Assembly: GCF_018223745.1 (NCBI RefSeq)
Contig: NZ_CP073653.1
Location: 5,382,001 to 5,446,000, forward strand
DNA length: 64,000 bases
From: Clostridium beijerinckii
GTDB lineage: Bacteria > Bacillota > Clostridia > Clostridiales > Clostridiaceae
Reading direction: 5' to 3'
Part shown: in pieces, positions 56,395 to 64,000 of the stretch
Layout: each line of letters starts with the position of its first letter
Numbering within the stretch: the first letter of the stretch is position 1
The notes under the pieces: generated by a model
The model's database searches: none
What the model was told of the DNA's origin: nothing
The model's input: the letters and a program-made list of their open reading frames with translations, nothing else
Made by a program: the position numbers and the translations under genes

Positions 56395-57690
56395 CTATTC
56401 AACATCATTCTTTAATAGATCATCATAAGATTCTCTTTTGCAAATAAGTCTTGTTTCATTATCTTTAACCATTACAACCGCTGGCTTTGGTATTCTATTA
56501 TAATTGCTTGACATAGAATAACCATATGCTCCTGTAGTCATTATTGCTAGAATATCTCCGCTTTTAACTTCTGGAATTTTAATATTTTCTAATAATATAT
56601 CTCCCGATTCACAACATTTTCCTGATATTGTAACTGTTTCTTCTCTATCTCCTTCAACTCCACTTGCAAGAATACATTCATATTCTGCATTATAAAGAGC
56701 CGGTCTTATATTATCAGTCATTCCACCGTCTACTGATACATATTTTCTAACACTCGGAATTTCCTTGACTGATCCTACAGTATATAAAGTTGTTCCTGCA
56801 TTAGCTACAATACTTCTTCCTGGCTCTATTGTAAGAATTGGCCTTTCTTGACCTGTTCTCGCACACACTTCATCAACTTTATTAATTATTGTGCTGCAAT
56901 ATTCTTCAGTACTTCTTGGTTCGTCTCCCTCGGTATAATATATACCAAAACCTCCGCCAAAATCTACTTCGTTTATTAGGTAACCTAGGTTTTCCTTTGT
57001 ATTTCTCACAAGTTCTAACATTATTTCAACAGCATCTTCATATGGCTCTAAGTCAAATATTTGCGAACCTATATGACAATGTATTCCTGCAAGATTTATA
57101 TTCTCTAAACTTATAGCTTTTTTAATAGCATCTTCTATTACAGTACCAACTGGAGCAAAGCCAAATTTTGAATCTATTTGTCCAGTCTTTATATAATCAT
57201 GAGTATGCGCTTCAATACCTGGTGTTATTCTTAAATAAATATTTTGTACCTTATTATATTCTTTAGCTATATCATTTAATGCGTCTATTTCGTAATAATT
57301 ATCTACTACAAAATTACCTACACCTAGTCTTACGCCAAGTTCAATCTCAGATAGAGTCTTATTATTTCCATGGAACATAACTTTTTCAAGTGGAAATTCA
57401 GACTTATATGCAGTGTATAATTCCCCCCCAGATACAACATCAAGACACATATTCTCTTCCTTCAATAATTTACACATTTGAAGTGTCAAAAATGCTTTTC
57501 CTGCAAAAGCTACTCTATTATTATTCTCTTCGCACTTGAAATATTTTCTATAATCCCTACAGTATTCTCTTATTAAATCTTCATCAAATACATATAACGG
57601 ACTCCCATATTCTCTCACTAAATTTTTAGCACTGATGCCTCCAATCATTAATTGATTGTCTTCTACTTTCATTGTTCCAAACAACTTCAT
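56395..57690 (-). CDS. lysA: Diaminopimelate decarboxylase
   Basis: 431 residues, converting meso-diaminopimelate to lysine with PLP. The start MKLFGTMKVED at 57690 has GGGGG eight bases upstream; the earlier in-frame codon overlaps that site. PLP Lys is in RVAFAGKAFLT, with HCHIGSQI, EPGRSIVANAG, CCESGDIL and GAYGYSMSSNYN, all family motifs. The length is usual. The leader carries a lysine riboswitch aptamer (58008-58176) and an intrinsic terminator (57832-57870), so high lysine should stop the transcript. Confidence 0.95.
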   Translation of the reverse strand: MKLFGTMKVEDNQLMIGGISAKNLVREYGSPLYVFDEDLIREYCRDYRKYFKCEENNNRVAFAGKAFLTLQMCKLLKEENMCLDVVSGGELYTAYKSEFPLEKVMFHGNNKTLSEIELGVRLGVGNFVVDNYYEIDALNDIAKEYNKVQNIYLRITPGIEAHTHDYIKTGQIDSKFGFAPVGTVIEDAIKKAISLENINLAGIHCHIGSQIFDLEPYEDAVEIMLELVRNTKENLGYLINEVDFGGGFGIYYTEGDEPRSTEEYCSTIINKVDEVCARTGQERPILTIEPGRSIVANAGTTLYTVGSVKEIPSVRKYVSVDGGMTDNIRPALYNAEYECILASGVEGDREETVTISGKCCESGDILLENIKIPEVKSGDILAIMTTGAYGYSMSSNYNRIPKPAVVMVKDNETRLICKRESYDDLLKNDVE

Positions 57691-57831
57691 TTGATTAACC
57701 CCCAAATTATATTTTATTAGCTATTGCTTCATTGATTAAAATAAATCACAACACCAATTTCAATAAAAAATATCCGTTTTTTGCATTGCCTCCGGATTAT
57801 TGCTGTTGTATTAACTAATAATTATAATAAA

Positions 57832-57870
57832 AAACAAACGCCACAGAGTGTATCTGTGACGAGTGGTAGA
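57832..57870 (-). terminator. Leader terminator of lysA (expression platform)
   Basis: On the minus strand CGTCACAGA / TCTGTGGCG with a 5-nt loop is followed by TTTGTTTTTTATT. It sits between the lysine aptamer and the lysA start, so it is a plausible riboswitch-controlled attenuator. Confidence 0.75.
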
Positions 57871-58007
57871 TCTTTACGCTAAATTTATGCACAATATTTT
57901 CATTAATTATCAATTCTTCGCAAAAGATTAATAAATGAATTTGAACGTCTATACTAACAAAATCATTATTATTCTTTTCAAACTGTTAATTTATAACTGA
58001 AAAAAGT

Positions 58008-58176
58008 ACCTTGTAGCTCAACACTCTTCGTGACAGTTATTCACATATTCTATGAATACCCAGAAAAAGATTATCGCATAATAATCTATTTTCTTCGGCT
58101 GTAATACCTTTTAGTATAAATCAACGTTTGCCAACTCCTCATACCTACTATTTATTGCAGCACCTCTACCCCAGGT
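58008..58176 (-). ncRNA. Lysine riboswitch aptamer (L-box)
   Basis: The minus strand shows the L-box order: GTAGAGGTGCTGC, AGTA, GAGGAGTTGGC, ACAGCCGAAG, CTGGGTATTC, GAATAACTGTCACGAAGAG, GTTGAGCTAC. P1 can form between ACCTGGGGTAG and CTACAAGGT. This matches the conserved features of the lysC/lysA lysine riboswitch. It lies about 320 bases before lysA, with a terminator between. Ligand lysine and off-switch action are family knowledge. Confidence 0.9.
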
Positions 58177-58354
58177 CATGTTATATATTATATTATTAGA
58201 ATTCATTAATATTTTAATATTAATGACATTATAAATCATTATCTGCACAATATCATTTTATTAAACTGTTACAAATATGATACCATAAATTAAACTTAAA
58301 GCAATACTTTTTTAACTTTAAATTAATGGTATAAAACCCAAGCTTATTAAGTTC

Positions 58355-59029
58355 TTATTCTTTCCTATACTCATCCATAAGATCTCCCATAATACTTGCT
58401 GATGTTGGTGGCGTAAAAGTTATAGCATTTGCTCCAGCTTGAATTGTCTCTTTAATTGACTCTTCAGTTGGTCCTCCAGTTGCTATTATAGGAAACTCTG
58501 GAAATCTCTTTCTGATATTTCTGACTATATTAGCGGTATTTCTTCCACCTGAAACATTAAGTATTGTAGCTCCAGCTTCAATCCTTTTAGTAACATCTTC
58601 ATCTTCAGAAATGACCGTTACTATTACTGGTATATCTATTGTTGACCTAATCTTATTAACAATTTCATTACTCGTAGGTGCATTTACAACAACTCCCATA
58701 GCACCTTTAAATTCTGCATCCATAGCTAAATTCACAACTCTTTTTCCTTGTGTTATTCCTCCACCTACGCCACAAAAAACCGGAACATCAGCTGCCATAA
58801 CAAGTGCCTGTGTTATTACAGGCTGTGGTGTAAATGGATATACCGCAATAATTGCATCAGCATTGCTATTTCTTATTAATGCTACATCTGTACTAAATAG
58901 CAATGATTTTATTCTCTTCCCAAAAATTTTAATTCCACCACAATTTCTTATAACTGCTGGAACCTCAATTACATGATTCCTAAGCGTACCCTTTATTTGA
59001 GGAATATATTTAACATCTTTATTGGTCAT
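58355..59029 (-). CDS. TIM-barrel protein of unassigned function
   Basis: 224 residues, cytoplasmic, no signal peptide. Alternating beta/alpha pattern with VPVFCGVGGGITQGKRV, IPVIVTVISEDEDVTKRIEAGATILNVSGGRNTANIV and a final FPIIATGGPTEESIKETIQAGANAITF, which is a typical phosphate-binding end of an (alpha/beta)8 barrel. It resembles proteins labelled hydrolase in clostridial genomes, but no catalytic set was identified, so the reaction is unknown. GGAGGGG upstream of the ATG supports the start. It is upstream of the lysA leader on the same strand; separate transcription is likely. Confidence 0.7.
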   Translation of the reverse strand: MTNKDVKYIPQIKGTLRNHVIEVPAVIRNCGGIKIFGKRIKSLLFSTDVALIRNSNADAIIAVYPFTPQPVITQALVMAADVPVFCGVGGGITQGKRVVNLAMDAEFKGAMGVVVNAPTSNEIVNKIRSTIDIPVIVTVISEDEDVTKRIEAGATILNVSGGRNTANIVRNIRKRFPEFPIIATGGPTEESIKETIQAGANAITFTPPTSASIMGDLMDEYRKE

Positions 59030-59876
59030 AATTTTTATCCCCTCCCCATTAACTATCGGTTAGATTTTTATAATAAATTTCTCTAGTTATACATTTTTCT
59101 TTTATTGTCTTTATAGTTATACTTTCCTATAAATTAAACCTCTATTAAAAATTTTCTAAATTAAAATTATCTTTCGCATATATACTTATAATTATAATAT
59201 TTTTAAAATAAATCACTTATCTTCATACAATATGTTAAATTCCATTAATTACTATTTATATTATACTACTTTCTCGTATTTCTTAAAGTTAAATTTTATT
59301 TATCCACAATATCCACAGTTTTTATCCACAAATATGTGCATATTGTTTATAAATACATATCATTAAATTTCTCAACGAAAAATTGTTAGGAAAGACTTTC
59401 TACAAATTTCTCTCTCTATAATCAATTATCTCCATATTTATTGAAATCAAGTCCATAATTAATTCTAAAACATTCATAAAGAACTAATTGAATATCATAT
59501 TTGACAATTAAGTTATCCACAGATTTTATACTATTATCCACAGTATAAACAAGCCTTATATTTACAAGGCTAAGCCTTAGTTTTATTTTATATCATTTAA
59601 GTTTGTCCACAAGTTTATTCACAAAACTTCTTGTTGACGCGTATAATTACGAAATTCGATTTTATAATTAATCATATTTATGTGGATAATAATAGCACTA
59701 CCAATAAAATACTATGGGCATACTTAAGAATTTCTTAATACTTTGTTAATTTCTAAGTTACAACACCTTAATAAAACATTAAAGTATAAAGTAATATCTT
59801 GTGATCTTTTCATTCCTATCATATACTTTTAATCAGGAAATATATTCTGAAGTTAGGTAAAAGGAGATTTATTGTA
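59030..59876. other. Intergenic region with a DnaA-box cluster
   Basis: About 850 bp without a gene between divergent genes. Between 59300 and 59689 lie five perfect TTATCCACA 9-mers (59300, 59322, 59513, 59534 and, inverted, 59681) and three with one mismatch (59309, 59603, 59616). This is a DnaA-binding-like region. dnaA and dnaN are not in the window. The rest is AT-rich spacer. Confidence 0.7.
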
Positions 59877-60872
59877 ATGACCCAAAATGAATTTTTCAAC
59901 ATTTTAATGGATGGTTTAAAAGACTTTCCTGAAATAAAGCTGCAAGATATTATTTCTTATTATGAAAATTACTTTAAAACTAGATTAACTGTTGGAAGAA
60001 CAGAAGACGATATAGCAAAGGAATTAGGTGATCCTAATTTAATAGTTAATAAACTTAGAAATGAACATTTGCATATTACCATTACCTTAGATAATTTAAC
60101 TAATAATGCTAGCACTGAAACTAGCGACGAGATTTCTAACATAGATGCCACTGATGTGAGCACTGATAATAAACATATCAATGCATGTCACAATTTTAAA
60201 ACTGATAAAAAGTTCAGTAATATCTATTCAGAAAACAAGAACGATTTAAAAACTGATTCCAACTTTAATGATTTTAAGTCTAATAATTCTTATGCTTCAA
60301 ATGATTGTTTTTATGACCTTCATAATGAAAATATATCACTTGATATTCAAAAAAGCAATTATAAATGTGCTGAATTAAAAGAATCAAAATATAATATCAA
60401 TAATGAGAATAACTTTAAACGCAGTAATCATATTTCCTTCATCTCAGAATTTAATTTTAATATGCGTCAAATAATGAGTATTTTTAATAATAAATCTAAA
60501 AATAAGATTTCTAACTTCAATATAAATATTATCTTAAAATTTTTTATTGTAATCTTATCTTTAGTAATATTCTTTCCAGTTATAACTGGTGTTATTGGCT
60601 GCTTTATCGGACTCTTGGGAATAGCAATAAGTATTTTTATCGCTAGTATTGGAGTACTAATTGGTGGAACTTTTACAAACTTTTTTACGCTACCTAATAT
60701 TCCAGCATTTGTCTCGAATTTTCCATACCCGGTAATAGTACTATTTTCTTTAGGTTCACTCTCATTATCACTGCTTTTAATGATTATATTTTTCTATCTC
60801 TGCAAATTTCTCATATTAATTTTGGCTAAAACATATAAGTTCTTAAAGTTTAAAGGTGGGGAGTCGCTATGA
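59877..60872 (+). CDS. HAAS/DUF1700 membrane protein with Asn-rich linker
   Basis: 331 residues. The N-terminal helical HAAS signalling/DUF1700 domain (about 1-65; MTQNEFFNILMDGLKDFPEI and ELGDPNLIVNKLRNE) is followed by a polar linker of some 135 residues rich in Asn, Ser and Asp, then three or four TM helices (about 215-320, with FFPVITGVIGCFIGLLGIAIS). Such proteins usually accompany a PadR-type regulator and a DUF4097 protein in envelope-stress systems; here only DUF4097 follows, sharing a four-base ATGA overlap, so translation is coupled. AAAAGGAG supports the start. A DnaA-box cluster lies upstream. Confidence 0.8.
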   Translation: MTQNEFFNILMDGLKDFPEIKLQDIISYYENYFKTRLTVGRTEDDIAKELGDPNLIVNKLRNEHLHITITLDNLTNNASTETSDEISNIDATDVSTDNKHINACHNFKTDKKFSNIYSENKNDLKTDSNFNDFKSNNSYASNDCFYDLHNENISLDIQKSNYKCAELKESKYNINNENNFKRSNHISFISEFNFNMRQIMSIFNNKSKNKISNFNINIILKFFIVILSLVIFFPVITGVIGCFIGLLGIAISIFIASIGVLIGGTFTNFFTLPNIPAFVSNFPYPVIVLFSLGSLSLSLLLMIIFFYLCKFLILILAKTYKFLKFKGGESL

Positions 60873-61795
60873 AAAAGAAATTCATTTCTTCTAATATGAA
60901 GATATTTATGTTAATACTATTACTTCTATCCATTACATTTTATACTTCTGGATGCATTGCTCTAGTTCAAAGTGGCTACAAACTTTCTAACTACGCCGAT
61001 GAACTTCATCTAAGCCCCAGTGCCTTGGAACATAATTTGAATTTTAACAATTTCAACTTGGATTTTAATACTTCATATCTGTCTAAAGATTATGTCCTAA
61101 ATGATAATGTCAATGAGATCGACTTCAGCTTAAACTCGCAAGATATTAAAGTCGTTGATTATGATGGTGATGATTTAAAAATTCAAATCAAAAGCAACAA
61201 TAATATTTCTAATGACTTGTATGAAATTCAAAGTGGTAATAGATTAGCTTTCAACGCTAGATATGATACTCCCAGTGACGCAAGTATTTCAGTAAGTATA
61301 CCTTATAATTTTAAAGATAAGAGCACTTTAAAAATAACCACAAGCAGCGGCGATATAAATATTTCTAGCTTATCATTAAATACACTTAATCTTTCATCTA
61401 CTAGTGGATCTATAGCTCTTTCAGATTCATTTTTAAATTATTTAGACTTAAATAGTTCCAACGGAAATATAACCTTTGATAACATAGAAACATCAACTGA
61501 AACCAAACTATCTTCTTCTTCTGGTGATATTATTGGAAATGGTAACTTAGGAAGTATAAATGGAAATACTTTATCTGGAGATATCAATTTGAGAATGATT
61601 AATTCCTTGAACAATATGTCTTTAAGCTCTCATTCTGGATCCATACACTTATCTATACCAGAAGGCTCAGGCTATAAAATAAACTACGAAACGAAATCTG
61701 GAAGCTTAAATTCTCCTAACGATAAATTATCTTCCGGCGATGAAAGTTCTCTTATAAATATTACTACTGAAAGTGGAAATCTTAATATAAAGTAA
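60869..61795 (+). CDS. DUF4097 lipoprotein-like protein
   Basis: 308 residues. The start ATG overlaps the stop of the preceding gene; GGTGGGGAG lies before it. N-terminal hydrophobic segment (ILLLLSITFYTSGC) with lipobox-like TSGC, so a lipoprotein or signal-anchored protein outside the cell. The rest is a beta-helix-like DUF4097 domain with repeated SSGDI/SLNSQDIK/TTSSGDINISSL motifs (Ser-Gly-Asp-Ile and similar turns), consistent with a solenoid. Role unknown; partner of the DUF1700 protein by context. Ends at a shared terminator. Confidence 0.82.
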   Translation: MKKKFISSNMKIFMLILLLLSITFYTSGCIALVQSGYKLSNYADELHLSPSALEHNLNFNNFNLDFNTSYLSKDYVLNDNVNEIDFSLNSQDIKVVDYDGDDLKIQIKSNNNISNDLYEIQSGNRLAFNARYDTPSDASISVSIPYNFKDKSTLKITTSSGDINISSLSLNTLNLSSTSGSIALSDSFLNYLDLNSSNGNITFDNIETSTETKLSSSSGDIIGNGNLGSINGNTLSGDINLRMINSLNNMSLSSHSGSIHLSIPEGSGYKINYETKSGSLNSPNDKLSSGDESSLINITTESGNLNIK

Positions 61796-61801
61796 AATTT
61801 T

Positions 61802-61842
61802 AATGCACAATGACAATCTTATACTAATTGTTCATTGTGCAT
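61802..61842. terminator. Bidirectional terminator between DUF4097 and chemoreceptor genes
   Basis: AATGCACAATGA / TCATTGTGCATT, a 12-bp perfect stem with an 17-nt loop between convergent genes. Both sides have modest A/T tracts. Confidence 0.75.
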
Positions 61843-61855
61843 TATATTATATATC

Positions 61856-63118
61856 CTATAGTTTGAACTTTGAAATAATACTGCTTAGTTCTTCTGCCTT
61901 AATAGCTTCCTTACTTATTGTTTCAACTACTTGTTTCATAGCAGTTGATGTATCGTCTATTCCCTGTTGTATGCTATGTGTACTACCGGAAACCTCCTCA
62001 GAATTTTTTGCAGTATTTGATATAGCTGCACTAACCTGTTCAATTGATGCATTTACATGTTCAGACATCTCGGCTATTTTTTTAGACATTGCACTTACAA
62101 ACTCACCATCTTTAGTATATTGTAAAGCGATACTTCCGTATCCTTCTAAATCTTCTTTTACATTAGTTTTAATAAAGCCAATTATTTCTTTACTATTCTC
62201 TGAAAGATTATTAAATGCTTTTTCTACTCTTTCTATAGTATTTTGTATAGTAATTACAGATGATGCTGACTCCTCTGCAAGCTTTCTCACTTCCTCCGCA
62301 ACAACTGCAAACCCCTTACCTGATTCACCCGCTCTAGCAGCCTCGATTGCTGCATTCAATGCTAACAAATTAGTTTGCTCTGCTATACTAGCTATTGAGT
62401 CCGCCATTACTTTTATCTCTTCTACTACCTTTGATTCTTCTATTGCTTTCTTTATATGTTCTTCCTTTTGGTTATATACAAGTGCTGTATTTTCAATTGC
62501 TCTTCTGCTATTTTTTTCTACAGCCTTAGCTCTTTCCTTTATACCATTTGAATTATCATTACCTTTTTCCGCTTGTGCTTCTAATTCTTCCATATTGGCA
62601 TTTACTTGTTGAATTGATGCATATACTTCTTCAACATTGCTACTATTATCTTGTGTTTTTGAATCGATTTTTTCAAACTCTAGATTTATATTTTCCAAAC
62701 TAGTTGATATTTCTTGAACAACCGCAGATGCTTCTTCACTTAAAGCGGACACATTTGTTGCGTTATCTGCACACACTTCTATCATATGCCTTAAATTATC
62801 CTGAGCTTTATTTAAAGCTTGTCCTATAAATCCAAATTCATCTTTTCTTGTAATTGTAATATTAGTTGAAATATCATATTCGCTCATTCTTTCTGCTAAC
62901 TTCTTTATTTCATGTAGTGGTGTAATTATTTTACCTAATGTTGTAACTACAAATGCGCCCCCTAATATAACGGCAATTCCTACAGCTATAGCCGTAAGTG
63001 TCGTACTAGTTTTTATCCCTATTCCTATCCCAATTCCAACTAATGCCATTATGAAATATCCAGAGAAAATTTTCACTCCAACAGACTGTAATAAACTAAT
63101 TTTTTTGTCTTCGTTCAT
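61856..63118 (-). CDS. Chemotaxis receptor without an external sensor domain
   Basis: 420 residues. Two TM helices lie close together (about 14-58) with almost no extracytoplasmic loop, followed by HAMP (about 60-115; [21 protein letters not shown]) and a signalling domain with the tip [36 protein letters not shown] ligand is therefore more likely sensed in the membrane or cytoplasm, or the protein works with others. GGGGTG upstream of ATG supports the start. It is the third receptor of the window and belongs to a different class from the two dCache receptors. Confidence 0.9.
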   Translation of the reverse strand: MNEDKKISLLQSVGVKIFSGYFIMALVGIGIGIGIKTSTTLTAIAVGIAVILGGAFVVTTLGKIITPLHEIKKLAERMSEYDISTNITITRKDEFGFIGQALNKAQDNLRHMIEVCADNATNVSALSEEASAVVQEISTSLENINLEFEKIDSKTQDNSSNVEEVYASIQQVNANMEELEAQAEKGNDNSNGIKERAKAVEKNSRRAIENTALVYNQKEEHIKKAIEESKVVEEIKVMADSIASIAEQTNLLALNAAIEAARAGESGKGFAVVAEEVRKLAEESASSVITIQNTIERVEKAFNNLSENSKEIIGFIKTNVKEDLEGYGSIALQYTKDGEFVSAMSKKIAEMSEHVNASIEQVSAAISNTAKNSEEVSGSTHSIQQGIDDTSTAMKQVVETISKEAIKAEELSSIISKFKL

Positions 63119-63500
63119 TTAAAACACCCCTTCTTTCTACTTTGTCATCTAATTAATACTTATACTTAATTTTATTAAAATCATATATACTTTGATTTTT
63201 AACGACTATAATTACCTAATATCTAAAAGCTTCTCTGACATTATTAGATAATTAATATAGTGTTATATTAATCTATAATAACTATTATCCACTGAAACCG
63301 TTCTACCATATCTCAATACCTAATGTAAAATTTCTACTTTTTTGTACACATATTAGCATATCATGCGATTTTTTTATTTTCAACCACATTAATTAAAGTT
63401 TCACGTTATTTTAAGCTTCACTAAACTTAAATTAATATTGAAATATATAATATAATTTCTAAGCGCTCACTAAGATACATATTATATTTTAAAAATAAAT
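63119..63500. other. Upstream region of the chemoreceptor
   Basis: About 380 bp of AT-rich DNA between divergent genes. No structured element was recognised apart from the repeat that follows. Confidence 0.4.
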
Positions 63501-63600
63501 TTATATATATTGTAATTCACAATGCACAATTCATAATTTTGGGTAAAACCTTTTTAATATTTTTAGAATTATGATGAAGGTTTATTTTTGCAATATATAC
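63501..63600 (+). repeat. Dispersed ~100-bp repeat (copy 3 of 3)
   Basis: TATATATATTGTAATTCACAATGCAC, then TTTAATATTTTTAGA, ATTATGATGAAGGTTTATTTTTGC and AATATATAC; it shares order and orientation with 12542-12643 and is inverted to 47580-47686. Confidence 0.7.
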
Positions 63601-63786
63601 ATAAATCTTACAAGTTGAGTTCCAAATTAAAACTAAAATTATGTAAATTTAATTGTAATATATTCCTAAATAAATCACTGTGTTATTAATTATTATTACA
63701 AAATGTGATAAACTATATATATCAATCAAATTGAATGTACTTTCAAAAATTATAATAAAATTTAAATATAAATCGGGGGGCTAGAA

Positions 63787-64000
63787 ATGATATCAAATAA
63801 AATGAAATCTCTTGTTGCAAATAATTCCATTATAAGAGCTATGTTTGAAGAAGGAAAAAGATTATCAGAAATATATGGAGAAGAAAATGTTTTCGATTAT
63901 AGTATAGGGAATCCAAATGTTGAACCTCCAAGTAAAGTAAAGGAAGTTATCTTTGAAATTTTGAATGAAGAAACACCAAATTTAGTACATGGTTATATGA
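63787..64000 (+). CDS. PLP-dependent aminotransferase (3'-partial)
   Basis: The first 71 residues of a class I/II aminotransferase are visible: MISNKMKSLVANNSIIRAMF, FDYSIGNPNVEPPSKVKEV, and NLVHGYM at the window edge. The stretch GNPNVEPP is the N-terminal substrate-binding segment of aspartate-type aminotransferases. GGGGGG precedes the ATG. The gene runs out of the window, so the Lys and the rest of the fold cannot be judged. Substrate not determinable. Confidence 0.8.
   Translation, partial: MISNKMKSLVANNSIIRAMFEEGKRLSEIYGEENVFDYSIGNPNVEPPSKVKEVIFEILNEETPNLVHGYM

Noticed and set aside
59300-59689. Chromosomal replication origin
   Set aside because: The DnaA-box cluster is origin-like, but dnaA, dnaN, rpmH and recF are not present in the window, so only a DnaA-binding region is claimed.

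Overview
The window is very AT-rich, with strong AGGAGG-type ribosome binding sites, frequent TTG/GTG starts, Asn-rich proteins, several chemoreceptors and Gram-positive cell-wall-binding repeats. It looks like the chromosome of a Clostridium sensu stricto species (C. beijerinckii/saccharoperbutylacetonicum-like). The species is inferred from style, not proven. No rRNA, tRNA or CRISPR array was seen.

Layout. (1) 1-1411: 3' part of an O-antigen-ligase-like polymerase. (2) 2540-15265: seven secreted proteins on the minus strand, each ending in choline-binding-type wall repeats (GW..YYL). Six of them are paralogues sharing an N-terminal acidic domain, one or two cadherin-like beta-sandwich domains and wall repeats. 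(3) 15499-16786: four small acidic proteins of unknown function, arranged as a duplicated pair of types. (4) 16969-22439: a YitT-type membrane protein and two Cache-domain chemoreceptors. (5) 22849-37289: a 3093-residue cyclic beta-1,2-glucan synthase homologue and a 1587-residue surface protein with seven nearly identical Ig-like repeats. (6) 37617-45396: a decayed IS5-type transposase, an M18 aminopeptidase, a replisome-organizer-like protein, dapA, an MntE-like cation exporter and a zinc-ribbon/DUF2628 protein. (7) 45898-48862: an amino-acid ABC importer. (8) 49413-59029: a HelD-like helicase, FtsH, a DUF3006 protein, two type I signal peptidases, lysA behind a lysine riboswitch, and a TIM-barrel protein. 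(9) 59877-64000: a HAAS/DUF1700 plus DUF4097 pair, a third chemoreceptor and the start of a PLP aminotransferase.

How the parts fit. The left half is devoted to the cell surface: a polysaccharide polymerase, a glucan synthase and eight exported wall-binding proteins. The two signal peptidases could process such exports. dapA and lysA serve the diaminopimelate/lysine pathway, and lysA is under lysine control.

The most unusual non-coding content is a family of long imperfect-palindrome elements. They have terminal repeats of the type TATAGATAA, sit in gaps between genes, and occur singly and as head-to-tail composites. A second, unrelated dispersed repeat of about 100 bp has three copies. A dense group of DnaA-box 9-mers lies at 59300-59690, and a second group is hidden inside a low-complexity stretch of the glucan synthase gene. 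A triplicated GCGC-hairpin/T-run unit lies between lysA and lepB, and a leader hairpin overlaps the ribosome binding site of the zinc-ribbon gene.
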